Assembly (NCBI RefSeq): GCF_024764775.1
Contig: NZ_JALIGC010000036.1
Coordinates: 1-64,000, forward strand
DNA: 64,000 nucleotides
Reading direction: 5' to 3'
DNA from: Scandinavium manionii
GTDB taxonomy: Bacteria; Pseudomonadota; Gammaproteobacteria; Enterobacterales; Enterobacteriaceae
Numbering within the stretch: the first letter of the stretch is position 1; each line of letters starts with the position of its first letter. The notes under the pieces were generated by a model, which saw nothing but the letters and a program-made list of their open reading frames with translations, made no database searches and was not told the DNA's origin. This document shows, piece by piece, positions 29,337 through 38,621 of this stretch. A program made the position numbers and the translations under genes.

Positions 29337-29996
29337 TCATTTCACGATAGTTTTGACACCTTCGGCGGTACCAATCAGCGCCACATCCGCGCCACGGTTG
29401 GCGAACAGGCCGACGGTGACCACGCCAGGAATCGCGTTAATCGCGTTTTCCAGCGCAATCGCATCCAGAATTTCCAGGCCGTGCACATCAAGGATAACGT
29501 TGCCGTTATCGGTCACCACGTTCTGACGATATTCCGGGCGGCCGCCCAGTTTCACCAGCTGACGAGCCACCGCACTGCGTGCCATCGGGATAACTTCCAC
29601 CGGCAACGGGAAATTACCGAGGATAGCCACCTGTTTGGAGGAATCGGCAATGCAGATAAACTTGTCGGCAACGGAGGCGATGATTTTCTCGCGAGTCAGC
29701 GCCGCGCCACCGCCTTTGATCATCTGCATGTTTCCGTTAATCTCATCAGCACCATCAACGTAGACGCCCAGGCTGTCCACTTCGTTGAGATCAAACACGT
29801 GAATACCTAAGCTTTTCAGCTTTTCGGTAGAAGCGTCTGAGCTGGAAACGGCACCTTCAATCTGGCCTTTCATGGTACCCAGTGCGTCAATAAAGTGCGC
29901 GGCGGTCGAGCCCGTGCCAACACCGACGATAGTTCCCGGTTGTACATATTGAAGTGCTGCCCAGCCAACTGCTTTTTTCAGTTCATCCTGCGTCAT
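29337..29996 (-). CDS. rpiA: Ribose-5-phosphate isomerase A
   Basis: Interconverts ribose-5-P and ribulose-5-P in the pentose phosphate pathway. 219 residues at ATG 29996, the E. coli length; catalytic segment DGADEINGNMQMIKGGGAA supplies the conserved Asp and Lys, and the phosphate loop GVGTGSTA is near residue 27. Divergent from argP. Confidence 0.98.
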   Translation of the reverse strand: MTQDELKKAVGWAALQYVQPGTIVGVGTGSTAAHFIDALGTMKGQIEGAVSSSDASTEKLKSLGIHVFDLNEVDSLGVYVDGADEINGNMQMIKGGGAALTREKIIASVADKFICIADSSKQVAILGNFPLPVEVIPMARSAVARQLVKLGGRPEYRQNVVTDNGNVILDVHGLEILDAIALENAINAIPGVVTVGLFANRGADVALIGTAEGVKTIVK

Positions 29997-30156
29997 GATT
30001 TTTGCCTGTGATGTGATGGGATGCCGCGCATTATAGATCATTCACCCCAGATATGTCCTTGCAGACGCCAGGTGTTGCGGCCCCAATTTGGTCCTGTATC
30101 TAACGTAAATTTATGTCATAGTGCGGATAACACAAGATGAGGAGTCAGTCAGAGCA

Positions 30157-31050
30157 ATGAAACGTCCGGACTACAGAACACTACAGGCATTGGATGCGGT
30201 TATTCGGGAACGCGGGTTTGAACGCGCCGCACAAAAGCTGTGTATTACCCAGTCCGCCGTCTCTCAGCGAATCAAACAGCTGGAAAACATGTTCGGCCAG
30301 CCTTTACTGGTGCGAAGCGTGCCTCCTCGTCCGACCGAGCAAGGGCAGAAACTACTGGCGCTGCTGCGTCAGGTTGAGCTGCTAGAGGAAGAGTGGCTGG
30401 GCGATGAGCAAACCGGCTCCACGCCGCTGCTGCTGTCGCTGGCGGTCAACGCCGACAGTCTGGCAACCTGGCTGCTGCCCGCACTGTCTGCGGTGCTGTC
30501 TGATTCGCCGATTCGTCTGAACCTTCAGGTTGAAGATGAAACACGTACGCAGGAACGTCTGCGTCGTGGTGAAGTGGTGGGTGCGGTCAGTATCCAGCCA
30601 CAGGCGCTGCCAAGTTGCCTGGTCGATCAGCTCGGTGCGCTCGATTATCTTTTCGTCGCGTCAAAGTCATTTGCGCAACGCTACTTCCCCAACGGCGTAA
30701 CGCGCTCTGCCCTGCTGAAAGCACCCGTGGTGGCGTTTGACCATCTCGATGATATGCATCAGGCCTTTTTGCAGCAGAATTTCGATCTGCCGCCGGGCAG
30801 CGTACCGTGCCATATCGTCAACTCGTCGGAAGCCTTCGTGCAGCTGGCGCGCCAGGGCACCACCTGCTGTATGATCCCGCATCTGCAAATCGAGCGTGAG
30901 CTGGACAGCGGTGAACTTATTAACCTGACGCCGGGCCTGTTCCAGCGCCGGATGCTGTACTGGCACCGCTTTGCGCCAGAAAGCCGCATGATGCGCAGGG
31001 TAACCGATGCCCTGCTGGAGTACGGCCACAAAGTTCTCCGCCAGGATTGA
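30157..31050 (+). CDS. argP: LysR-type regulator ArgP (IciA)
   Basis: A 297-residue LTTR with N-terminal winged HTH (LQALDAVIRERGFERAAQKL, about residues 5-60) and a periplasmic-binding-like effector domain. In E. coli it activates argO with arginine and represses it with lysine, and controls several lysine-repressed genes. Same length as E. coli ArgP. argO lies 1 kb downstream with yggE between, the usual arrangement. Confidence 0.97.
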   Translation: MKRPDYRTLQALDAVIRERGFERAAQKLCITQSAVSQRIKQLENMFGQPLLVRSVPPRPTEQGQKLLALLRQVELLEEEWLGDEQTGSTPLLLSLAVNADSLATWLLPALSAVLSDSPIRLNLQVEDETRTQERLRRGEVVGAVSIQPQALPSCLVDQLGALDYLFVASKSFAQRYFPNGVTRSALLKAPVVAFDHLDDMHQAFLQQNFDLPPGSVPCHIVNSSEAFVQLARQGTTCCMIPHLQIERELDSGELINLTPGLFQRRMLYWHRFAPESRMMRRVTDALLEYGHKVLRQD

Positions 31051-31053
31051 TCA

Positions 31054-31079
31054 AAAACGCCGGGTTTCCCCGGCGTTTT
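31054..31079. terminator. Terminator between argP and yggE
   Basis: AAAACGCCGGG-TTT-CCCCGGCGTTTT, a stem of at least 9 bp flanked by A- and T-runs, between convergent genes. Confidence 0.85.
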
Positions 31080-31100
31080 CATTTATAACACTACGGCTTT

Positions 31101-31844
31101 TTATTCCGCTTTATTCTGCGGTTCAGCCTGCGTCGGTTCGAGCTGGAAGACAACGTCTACCTGGTCGTCGAACTGAATAGTTGGCTGTTCGTAGGTTTCC
31201 TGCGCGGAAGGTGCAGCGGCTGCATCGGCCTTCATCATGCGAACCATTGGGCTCGGCTGATAGTTAGACACGTGATAGCGCACGCTATAGACCGGACCGA
31301 GTTTGGCGTTAAAGCCGGAGGCCAGCTCTTTTGCCTGATGCACAGCATCGTCAATCGCCGCTTTACGGGCTTTATCTTTGTACTCTTCCGGTTGCGCAAC
31401 GCCAAGCGATACGGAGCGGATTTCATTCAGACCCGCTTTCAGCGCGCCGTCCAACAGCGAATTGAGCTTATCCAACTGACGCAGCGTGACTTCAACGGTA
31501 CGCACCGCGCGGTATCCTTTCAGAATGCTTTTGCCGTTCTGATAGTCATAATCCGGCTGAGTACGGAGGTTGGCAGAACTGATGTCTTTTTTAGCGACAT
31601 CGTTTTTCTCAAGGAAAGAGAGATACTGGGCTACGCGATCGTCGGCCTGTTTCTTCGCCGTTGCAGCATCTTTTGCCGCCACGTTGACTTCAATCGCCAG
31701 AGTCGCGATATCAGGCGCTGCGTCTACGCTTGCCGTTCCGGAGGTCACAATGTGCGGTCCATCTGGCAACTCATTTGCCTGTACCGACATCGCACCGAAT
31801 CCCACTAATGCCGCCAGGGCCATCACTTTAAACTTCACTGTCAT
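31101..31844 (-). CDS. yggE: SIMPL-domain periplasmic protein YggE
   Basis: A 247-residue protein with a Sec signal (cleaved after SVQA) and a SIMPL/DUF541 domain across most of the mature chain. E. coli YggE lowers oxidative stress when overproduced, but its molecular role is not settled. Convergent with argP and 84 bp from argO. Confidence 0.9.
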   Translation of the reverse strand: MTVKFKVMALAALVGFGAMSVQANELPDGPHIVTSGTASVDAAPDIATLAIEVNVAAKDAATAKKQADDRVAQYLSFLEKNDVAKKDISSANLRTQPDYDYQNGKSILKGYRAVRTVEVTLRQLDKLNSLLDGALKAGLNEIRSVSLGVAQPEEYKDKARKAAIDDAVHQAKELASGFNAKLGPVYSVRYHVSNYQPSPMVRMMKADAAAAPSAQETYEQPTIQFDDQVDVVFQLEPTQAEPQNKAE

Positions 31845-31928
31845 TCCTCCTTGTTACGTCTTGACCCCAAAACAGGGCGCATGCCTGCAAGCTTAGCTTC
31901 TGAGGCCTGAATGTCCATAAGACAAGCC

Positions 31929-32564
31929 TTAGTTGAACAAGGCGTGAACATGGGAGATGCCATCTTTCGCCAGCTGGAAAGCGATAAACCACATCACCAG
32001 GCCGACCAGGATATTAATGGTGCGCTGCGCTTTGGCAGTGCGTAAACGCGGGGCCAGCCAGGCGGCGAGCAGTGCCAGACCAAAGAACCACAGGAAAGAC
32101 GCACTCACGGTGCCAAGCGCGAACCAGCGTTTTGGCTCTGCGCCCAACTGCCCGCCGAGGCTACCGAGCACAACGAAGGTGTCCAGATAAACGTGCGGAT
32201 TAAGCCAGGTGACCGCCAGCATAGTGGCAATAATCTTCCAGCGGCCCTGCTTCATCACTTCCGCGGTCGCCAGTTCCAGATTGCTGCCCATCGCCGTTTT
32301 CAGCGCGCCAAATCCGTACCATAACAGGAACGCAACGCCGCCCCAGGTGACGAACGCCAGCAGCCACGGCGACTGCATCAGTAACGCGCTGCCGCCAAAC
32401 ACGCCGGCGCATATCAATACCAAATCACTGACCGCACAAAGGAAGGCAATCATGATGTGATACTGACGGCGAATCCCCTGGTTCATGACAAACGCATTCT
32501 GCGGGCCAAGAGGAAGGATCATGGCCGCACCGAGGACAAGCCCCTGAATATAATAAGATAACAC
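31929..32564 (-). CDS. argO: L-arginine exporter ArgO
   Basis: Inner-membrane LysE-superfamily exporter of arginine and canavanine. GTG 32564 gives 211 residues, the E. coli length; an in-frame GTG five codons upstream is possible. About six hydrophobic segments, with the LysE signature LPLGPQNAFVMNQG near residue 17 and TWLNPHVYLDTFVVLG around 120. Its promoter region (32565-32768) is where ArgP would bind. Confidence 0.95.
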   Translation of the reverse strand: MLSYYIQGLVLGAAMILPLGPQNAFVMNQGIRRQYHIMIAFLCAVSDLVLICAGVFGGSALLMQSPWLLAFVTWGGVAFLLWYGFGALKTAMGSNLELATAEVMKQGRWKIIATMLAVTWLNPHVYLDTFVVLGSLGGQLGAEPKRWFALGTVSASFLWFFGLALLAAWLAPRLRTAKAQRTINILVGLVMWFIAFQLAKDGISHVHALFN

Positions 32565-32768
32565 GATAGTTTTTCTCACGAATGTTCGTTAATGACGAGA
32601 CTATAACGCGCGTTCCTCATTAGCTGAAATGGATAATGCTAATACTATATTAATATAACTAATAATGCGTATTCCTTGCGCGAATGCATATTCATGCACC
32701 AGGCGTGAGTTATACTGCATATTGTATTTTCCTGGTGACTTTCCCTTTCACTTGTTCAAGGACAGATC

Positions 32769-33815
32769 ATGAAATTAAAGCCGTTTTTAGTCCAGAGCGT
32801 TGCCCTCGCTCTGCTCATTTCGATATCGCCGGTTCAGGCGGAAACCGTATTGCGCTACACCGATCACGAACCGCTCAGCAACATGCGTACCAAAGTGATT
32901 AAAGACGTTTTCTTTGCCGCCATCGCTGAGGAGTCACACGGGCGGCTGCGCGTGGAAGATCACTGGAACGGCGAGCTCTCGGTCAGCTATGACGCGCTGA
33001 AAACGGTCAGCGAAGGGAGAGTCGCGGATATGGGCATCGTGGTACCGGAATACACCGCCGAGCAATTACCGCTACATCAGATCTTCAAAAGCTTCCCGCT
33101 GGGGCCAGACAACGGCGACGCACAGGTGGAATTCTTCCATAACGTGTTCCGTGATTTACCGCAGTTTTCCGCTGAGCTTGCCGCCAATAACCTGGTGAAC
33201 CTGCAATTTTTCCTCGGCTATCCAGCGGCGTTTTTCGCAACCAGTCCTTTGCTGAAATACGACAATCTGAAAGACACTACCTGGCGCACCGCAAGTTTCT
33301 GGCATCAGGCGTATCTGGAAAATGCAGGGGCGAAGGTCGTCAAAATGCCATGGAATGCGCAAATCACCGACGCATTGCGTAACGGAACGCTTAGCGGCCT
33401 GCTGGTTAATCTGGATAGCGGCGATGACATTCACGCCTGGCAGGCGGCGAAGGAAGTTCGCGTTTCGCCGCGTCTGTGGCTGGGACATGTTTATCTGCTA
33501 GTGATGAATAAAACGCGCTGGGAAAACCTGTCAGAAGACGATAAAGCCGCCATTCGTCGGGCTGCTGCGCGCACAGAGAAAACGCTGGGCGTGACGCTCG
33601 ACACCAGCCTGAAACAGATGACTCAGAACATGAGTCAGCAAGGCGCGCATGTTCGGACGCTGACCCCGCAGGAGCTGAACACCTGGCAGCGCACCAGCCG
33701 TTATCAGGCCGTTCAGGCCGATTGGGTGAAGAAGCAGGAAGCCAACGGTGTCGCCAACGCGGGCGAAACGCTGAACGCGGTGGCAAAGCAGCTTCATGTG
33801 ATAACCAAAGAATGA
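32769..33815 (+). CDS. TRAP-type DctP-family periplasmic solute-binding protein (orphan)
   Basis: A 348-residue protein with a Sec signal (cleavage after SPVQA) and a DctP/SBP_bac_7 fold: N-terminal lobe with ALKTVSEGRVADMGIV, then ALRNGTLSGLLVNLDS, where TRAP binding proteins usually have the substrate-anchoring Arg and substrate contacts. TRAP transporters need membrane subunits DctQ and DctM, but none lies beside this gene; its neighbours are argO and mscS. It may serve a remote transporter or act as a periplasmic sensor/binding protein. Ligand unknown. Not present at this place in E. coli K-12. Confidence 0.82.
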   Translation: MKLKPFLVQSVALALLISISPVQAETVLRYTDHEPLSNMRTKVIKDVFFAAIAEESHGRLRVEDHWNGELSVSYDALKTVSEGRVADMGIVVPEYTAEQLPLHQIFKSFPLGPDNGDAQVEFFHNVFRDLPQFSAELAANNLVNLQFFLGYPAAFFATSPLLKYDNLKDTTWRTASFWHQAYLENAGAKVVKMPWNAQITDALRNGTLSGLLVNLDSGDDIHAWQAAKEVRVSPRLWLGHVYLLVMNKTRWENLSEDDKAAIRRAAARTEKTLGVTLDTSLKQMTQNMSQQGAHVRTLTPQELNTWQRTSRYQAVQADWVKKQEANGVANAGETLNAVAKQLHVITKE

Positions 33816-33818
33816 TGT

Positions 33819-33843
33819 AAAAAAGCCCGCTCGCGGCGGGCTT
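33819..33843 (-). terminator. Terminator after mscS
   Basis: AAGCCCGC-TCGCG-GCGGGCTT, followed on the minus strand by TTTTTT. Convergent DctP gene lies on the other side, but its strand lacks the U-tract. Confidence 0.85.
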
Positions 33844-33864
33844 GCGTTCAGTAATGAGCCGAAA

Positions 33865-34728
33865 TTACGCGGCTTCTGATTGCTCTTTCACGCGTTTGAA
33901 ATTCACATCCATCTGCGGATACGGGAAGCTGATGCCGTTGGCATCGAAGTCACGCTTCACACGCTCAAGCACATCCCAGTACACGTTTTGCAGGTCGCCA
34001 CTTTTGCTCCAGGCACGAACCACAAAATTAATGGATGAAGGCCCTAACTCGTTCAGACGCACGGTGATGTCACGATCTTTCAGGATGCGCTCATCGGACT
34101 CAACGATATTGGTCAGCAGCTGCTTCACCTTATCGATATCGGAATCATACGCCACGCCAATAATGAATTCGTTACGACGCACCGGCTCGCGGGAGAAGTT
34201 GATGATGTTCCCGGCGATGATTTTACCGTTCGGGATAACTACGATTTTGCCGTCGATGGTGCGCATGGTGGTGGAGAAAATCTGCACATTGAGCACGGTA
34301 CCGGCCACGCCGCCGAGATCAACATATTCACCCGCACGGAACGGACGGAACATCACCAGCAGCACGCCAGCCGCCAGGTTGGAAAGTGAGCCTTGCAGCG
34401 CCAGGCCGACAGCCAAACCTGCGGCACCGAGGACGGCAATAACCGATGCGGTCTGCACGCCGACGCGACCGAGCGCGGCTATCAGGGTGAAGGCAATAAT
34501 TGCATAGCGCAGCATTGCTGACAGGAAGTCAGCCACAGTGGCATCAATCTGACGCGCGCGCATCACACGGTTAACGGCATTCGAGACCAGTCGGGCGATA
34601 ATCATCCCGATGACGATAATGGCGATAGCCGCGACGATATTCACCGCATAGCTCAGCAGCAGCGCCTGGTTGCGTACCAGCCATGAGCCTGCGTGGTTTA
34701 TACTGTCGACAACGTTCAAATCTTCCAT
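33865..34728 (-). CDS. mscS: Small-conductance mechanosensitive channel MscS
   Basis: Homoheptameric inner-membrane valve opened by membrane tension during hypo-osmotic shock. 287 residues: three N-terminal membrane helices with the Gly/Ala-rich pore helix GAAGLAVGLALQGSLSNLAAG (around residues 100-120), then a beta domain and alpha/beta vestibule (FRPFRAGEYVDLGG). One residue longer than E. coli MscS. Confidence 0.97.
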   Translation of the reverse strand: MEDLNVVDSINHAGSWLVRNQALLLSYAVNIVAAIAIIVIGMIIARLVSNAVNRVMRARQIDATVADFLSAMLRYAIIAFTLIAALGRVGVQTASVIAVLGAAGLAVGLALQGSLSNLAAGVLLVMFRPFRAGEYVDLGGVAGTVLNVQIFSTTMRTIDGKIVVIPNGKIIAGNIINFSREPVRRNEFIIGVAYDSDIDKVKQLLTNIVESDERILKDRDITVRLNELGPSSINFVVRAWSKSGDLQNVYWDVLERVKRDFDANGISFPYPQMDVNFKRVKEQSEAA

Positions 34729-34870
34729 CTGATAATCCTTATAGCTACCCTAACGGGGAATAAAACTCGACGAATCTGCAAACAGGCAGTCCGTTAAGGG
34801 TAAACAAGAATTGTCGGTTTTGCCAAGTAGTTCACAGAATTAAGCAAAATTATCCTGTTGAAAAGGCAAT

Positions 34871-34895
34871 AAAAAAGCCCGCTAAATAGCGGGCT
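34871..34895 (-). terminator. Terminator after fbaA
   Basis: AAGCCCGCTA-AAT-AGCGGGCTT hairpin with TTTTTT on the minus strand, 25 bp after the fbaA stop. Confidence 0.9.
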
Positions 34896-34920
34896 TAGGG
34901 TAGAAATCAGCTTTCAAAAA

Positions 34921-36000
34921 TTACAGAACGTCAACCGCGTTCAGTTCTTTGAATGCCTGCTCCAGACGAGTAATCATAGAGGTCTGAGCAGCACGCAGCC
35001 ATACGCGTGGATCGTAGTATTTCTTGTTCGGCTGGTCATCGCCTTTCGGGTTGCCCAGCTGACCCTGCAGGTAAGCTTCGTTTTCTTTGTAATAGTTCAG
35101 GATACCTTCCCAGGTTGCCCACTGGGTATCGGTATCGATGTTCATTTTGATTACACCGTAGCTTACGGAGTCTTTGATTTCCTGAGCAGAAGAACCGGAA
35201 CCGCCGTGGAAGACGAAGTTCAGGCTGTTGTGCGGCAGGTTGTGTTTCTTGGACACGAATTCCTGAGAATCACGCAGGATAGTCGGGGTCAGAACCACGT
35301 TACCTGGCTTGTACACACCGTGCACGTTACCGAAGGAAGCAGCGATGGTGAAACGTGGGCTGATTGCGTTCAGTTTGGTGTACGCGTAGTCAACGTCTTC
35401 TGGCTGAGTGTACAGAGCGGATGCGTCCATATGGCTGTTATCAACGCCATCTTCTTCACCGCCGGTGCAGCCCAGTTCGATTTCCAGAGTCATGTCCATT
35501 TTGGCCATGCGCGCCAGGTATTTGGAGCAGATCTCGATGTTCTCTTCCAGAGACTCTTCGGACAGGTCGATCATGTGGGAAGAGAACAGGGGTTTACCGG
35601 TAGCAGCGAAGTGTTTTTCGCCCGCGTCCAGCAGACCGTCGATCCACGGCAGCAGTTTCTTCGCGCAGTGGTCAGTGTGCAGGATAACCGGAACACCGTA
35701 GTGCTCAGCCATCTGATGAACATGGTGTGCACCAGAGATAGCACCCAGGATAGCAGCACCCTGAGGAACGTCAGTTTTCACGCCTTTACCTGCGATGAAC
35801 GCAGCGCCACCGTTGGAGAACTGAACGATAACAGGTGCTTTAGCTTTTGCAGCAGTTTCCAGTACGGCGTTGATGGAGTCGGTACCCACACAGTTGACCG
35901 CTGGCAGTGCAAAGTTGTTCTCTTTTGCTACCTGGAAAACTTTCTGTACGTCATCACCGGTGATAACACCTGGTTTTACGAAATCAAAAATCTTAGACAT
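34921..36000 (-). CDS. fbaA: Fructose-bisphosphate aldolase, class II
   Basis: Zinc-dependent cleavage of fructose-1,6-bisphosphate. 359 residues at ATG 36000, the E. coli length. Metal ligands appear in LHTDHCAKK (about residue 110), FGNVHGVYKPG (226) and FVFHGGSGSS (264). Last gene of epd-pgk-fbaA; the 103-bp gap after pgk may carry an additional promoter or processing site, as in E. coli. Codon use is highly biased, as expected for an abundant glycolytic enzyme. Confidence 0.98.
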   Translation of the reverse strand: MSKIFDFVKPGVITGDDVQKVFQVAKENNFALPAVNCVGTDSINAVLETAAKAKAPVIVQFSNGGAAFIAGKGVKTDVPQGAAILGAISGAHHVHQMAEHYGVPVILHTDHCAKKLLPWIDGLLDAGEKHFAATGKPLFSSHMIDLSEESLEENIEICSKYLARMAKMDMTLEIELGCTGGEEDGVDNSHMDASALYTQPEDVDYAYTKLNAISPRFTIAASFGNVHGVYKPGNVVLTPTILRDSQEFVSKKHNLPHNSLNFVFHGGSGSSAQEIKDSVSYGVIKMNIDTDTQWATWEGILNYYKENEAYLQGQLGNPKGDDQPNKKYYDPRVWLRAAQTSMITRLEQAFKELNAVDVL

Positions 36001-36103
36001 GATTGTTTGTCCTGTATCGTCGGCATTTAGAAAAAACGTTTGTGCCACCGAAGGTGTTACGGTGGCAAAAAATCAACGGGCAGGTTAACCCTGCCCGGAA
36101 TCA

Positions 36104-37267
36104 TTACTTCTTAGCGCGCTCTTCGAGCATCGCTACTGCTGGCAGCACTTTGCCTTCCACGAATTCGAGGAATGCGCCACCGCCAGTGGAGATGTAGGAG
36201 ATCTTGTCGGAGATACCGAACAGGTCGATTGCCGCCAGAGTGTCGCCGCCGCCTGCGATGGAGAACGCTTCGCTATCGGCGATGGCGTTAGCCACAATTT
36301 CAGTACCTTTACGGAAGTTCGGGAACTCGAACACGCCAACCGGGCCGTTCCACAGAATCGTTTTAGCGTTTTTCAGGATATCAGCCAGTTTCTGTGCAGA
36401 AACGTCGCCCAGGTCCAGAATCTGCTCTTCATCTTTGATGTCGTTAACAGATTTCAGGGTTGCTGGTGCAGTTTCGGAGAACTCAGTCGCCACGCGAACG
36501 TCAGTCGGAACCGGGATATCGCAGGTGGTCAGCAGACGTTTTGCTTCGTCAACCAGGTCAGCTTCGTACAGGGATTTGCCCACGTTGTGGCCCTGAGCGG
36601 CAACGAAGGTGTTGGCGATGCCACCACCGACGATCAGCTGGTCAGCGATTTTGGACAGAGAATCCAGAACGGTCAGTTTGGTGGAAACTTTAGAACCACC
36701 AACGATAGCAACCATTGGGCGAGCTGGGTTACCCAGTGCTTTACCCAGTGCGTCCAGTTCTGCTGCCAGCAGCGGGCCTGCACACGCGACGTCAGCAAAT
36801 TTGCCGATACCGTGGGTGGAAGCCTGTGCACGGTGTGCAGTACCGAATGCGTCCATCACGAATACGTCACACAGCGCAGCGTATTTCTTAGACAGCGCTT
36901 CGTCGTCTTTTTTCTCGCCTTTGTTAAAGCGAACGTTTTCCAGAACCACCAGTTCACCGGCAGCAATTTCAACGCCGTCCAGGTAATCTTTTACCAGGCG
37001 AACCGGGTTAGATAATTTGTCTTTCAGGTAGTTAACTACCGGAAGCAGAGAGAATTCTTCGTTGTACTCGCCTTCGGTCGGACGACCCAGGTGAGACGTC
37101 ACCATCACTTTAGCGCCCTGTTTCAGAGCCATTTCGATGGTTGGCAGGGATGCACGAATACGCGCATCGCTGGTCACTTTTCCGTCTTTAACCGGAACGT
37201 TCAGATCGGCACGGATGAAAACGCGTTTACCAGCCAGATCCAGATCGGTCATCTTAATTACAGACAT
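36104..37267 (-). CDS. pgk: Phosphoglycerate kinase
   Basis: ATP-forming step of glycolysis. 387 residues, E. coli length. N-terminal substrate-binding arginines and DLNVPVKDGKVTSDARIRA, HLGRPTEGEYN, the hinge and the C-terminal nucleotide motif GGGDTLAAID are visible. Placed 47 bp after epd. Confidence 0.98.
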   Translation of the reverse strand: MSVIKMTDLDLAGKRVFIRADLNVPVKDGKVTSDARIRASLPTIEMALKQGAKVMVTSHLGRPTEGEYNEEFSLLPVVNYLKDKLSNPVRLVKDYLDGVEIAAGELVVLENVRFNKGEKKDDEALSKKYAALCDVFVMDAFGTAHRAQASTHGIGKFADVACAGPLLAAELDALGKALGNPARPMVAIVGGSKVSTKLTVLDSLSKIADQLIVGGGIANTFVAAQGHNVGKSLYEADLVDEAKRLLTTCDIPVPTDVRVATEFSETAPATLKSVNDIKDEEQILDLGDVSAQKLADILKNAKTILWNGPVGVFEFPNFRKGTEIVANAIADSEAFSIAGGGDTLAAIDLFGISDKISYISTGGGAFLEFVEGKVLPAVAMLEERAKK

Positions 37268-37314
37268 GGTGAATCCTCTCGTTGATTCTAAAGTTTTGCA
37301 GACGCGACAGCGCC

Positions 37315-38334
37315 TTACCTGAAACCTGTATTGGCCATCGCTAACGTGGTGTCGAGCATTCGGTTAGCGAAACCCCATTCATTATCACACCAGACCAGCG
37401 TTTTGATCAGATGCGCACCGCTCACCCGCGTCTGCGTGCCATCGACAATGGCACTGTGCGGATCGTGGTTAAAATCTATTGAGACCAACGGTAATTCCGT
37501 ATAGTCAACTATACCATGAAATGCCCCCAGCGCCGATTTTTGCAGCAACTGGTTGACTTCACACGCGTTTACCGGATGCTTCACGGTCACGCTGAGGTCG
37601 ATTGCGGTGACGTTAATCGTCGGCACGCGCACGGCAATGGCTTCAAATCGGTCATTAAACTGCGGGAAAATTCGGGTGATGCCAGCAGCCAGTTTAGTAT
37701 CAACTGGAATAATCGACTGACTGGCTGCACGGGTACGACGCAGGTCCGGATGATACGCATCGATAACTTGCTGATCGTGCATCGCCGAATGGATAGTCGT
37801 GACCGTTCCCGATTCAATACCCCAGGCATCGTCGAGCAATTTGATGACAGGAATAATGCAGTTGGTGGTGCAGGATGCGTTGGAGACAAGACGGTGGTCG
37901 CGTTGCAATTCGTGGTGATTGACACCGTAAACGACCGTTGCGTCGAGGTCGTTGCTGCCAGGATGTGAAAAGAGCACTTTCTTAGCGCCCGCTGCCAGAT
38001 GCATTTCGCCATCGGCCCGGGTGCCATACACGCCGGTGCAATCGAGCACAACATCAACACCCAGTTCCCGCCACGGCAGCGCTTCCAGCGAAGGCTCGTG
38101 TAACAGGCGAATGACGTCATCACCGACGTAAAGCTGCTCTCGTTCCTGGCGAACATCCCAGGCAAAGCGGCCATGGCTGGTGTCATATTTCAACAAATGC
38201 GCGATGCCCGCAGCATCAGCCAGTTCGTTGATTGCCACTACGGTGATCTCCGCACGACGCCCGGATTCATATAAAGCACGAACCACGTTACGTCCAATGC
38301 GACCGAAGCCATTAATCGCTACGCGTACGGTCAT
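37315..38334 (-). CDS. epd: Erythrose-4-phosphate dehydrogenase
   Basis: GAPDH-family enzyme that oxidises erythrose-4-P to 4-phosphoerythronate for pyridoxal phosphate synthesis. 339 residues at ATG 38334, preceded by AGGAGACCT. NAD motif INGFGRIGRNV and nucleophile Cys in SNASCTTNCIIP are present. First gene of epd-pgk-fbaA; Cra- and CRP-type sites lie upstream. Confidence 0.97.
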   Translation of the reverse strand: MTVRVAINGFGRIGRNVVRALYESGRRAEITVVAINELADAAGIAHLLKYDTSHGRFAWDVRQEREQLYVGDDVIRLLHEPSLEALPWRELGVDVVLDCTGVYGTRADGEMHLAAGAKKVLFSHPGSNDLDATVVYGVNHHELQRDHRLVSNASCTTNCIIPVIKLLDDAWGIESGTVTTIHSAMHDQQVIDAYHPDLRRTRAASQSIIPVDTKLAAGITRIFPQFNDRFEAIAVRVPTINVTAIDLSVTVKHPVNACEVNQLLQKSALGAFHGIVDYTELPLVSIDFNHDPHSAIVDGTQTRVSGAHLIKTLVWCDNEWGFANRMLDTTLAMANTGFR

Positions 38335-38455
38335 AGGTCTCCTGCAAGACTTTCCCTGAAGTGTGTGGCTGAGAGCGTAATCCAGCCTCACCAGGAAAGG
38401 AATCCTTGCTGTCGCAAACCGCGACTGATTGATTATTTGTCGAACATTTAATCGA

Positions 38456-38469
38456 CTGAAACGCTTCAG
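38456..38469. promoter_or_regulatory. Cra (FruR) operator upstream of epd
   Basis: CTGAAACGCTTCAG matches the Cra consensus (TGAAACGNTTCA core) and lies about 120 bp before epd. In E. coli, Cra represses the epd-pgk-fbaA operon. Confidence 0.75.
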
Positions 38470-38524
38470 CTAGAGTAAGCGAAACCTGGAATAAAGGGAA
38501 TCCGTGACCCGCAACAGAAAACAG

Positions 38525-38546
38525 TTATCTGATCTACGTCACATTT
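38525..38546. promoter_or_regulatory. CRP site between epd and yggC
   Basis: TTATCTGATCTACGTCACATTT agrees with the 22-bp CRP consensus at 17 positions, with half-sites TCTGA and TCACA separated by 6 bp. Located about 190 bp upstream of epd and downstream of the yggC stop, so it can only serve epd. Confidence 0.65.
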
Positions 38547-38621
38547 TCCCATGCCCTTTTGCAGCGATTAAGAATAATTTACCCCTGCATTTCGCTGAGC
38601 GCTATTCACTCACGCCCATAT

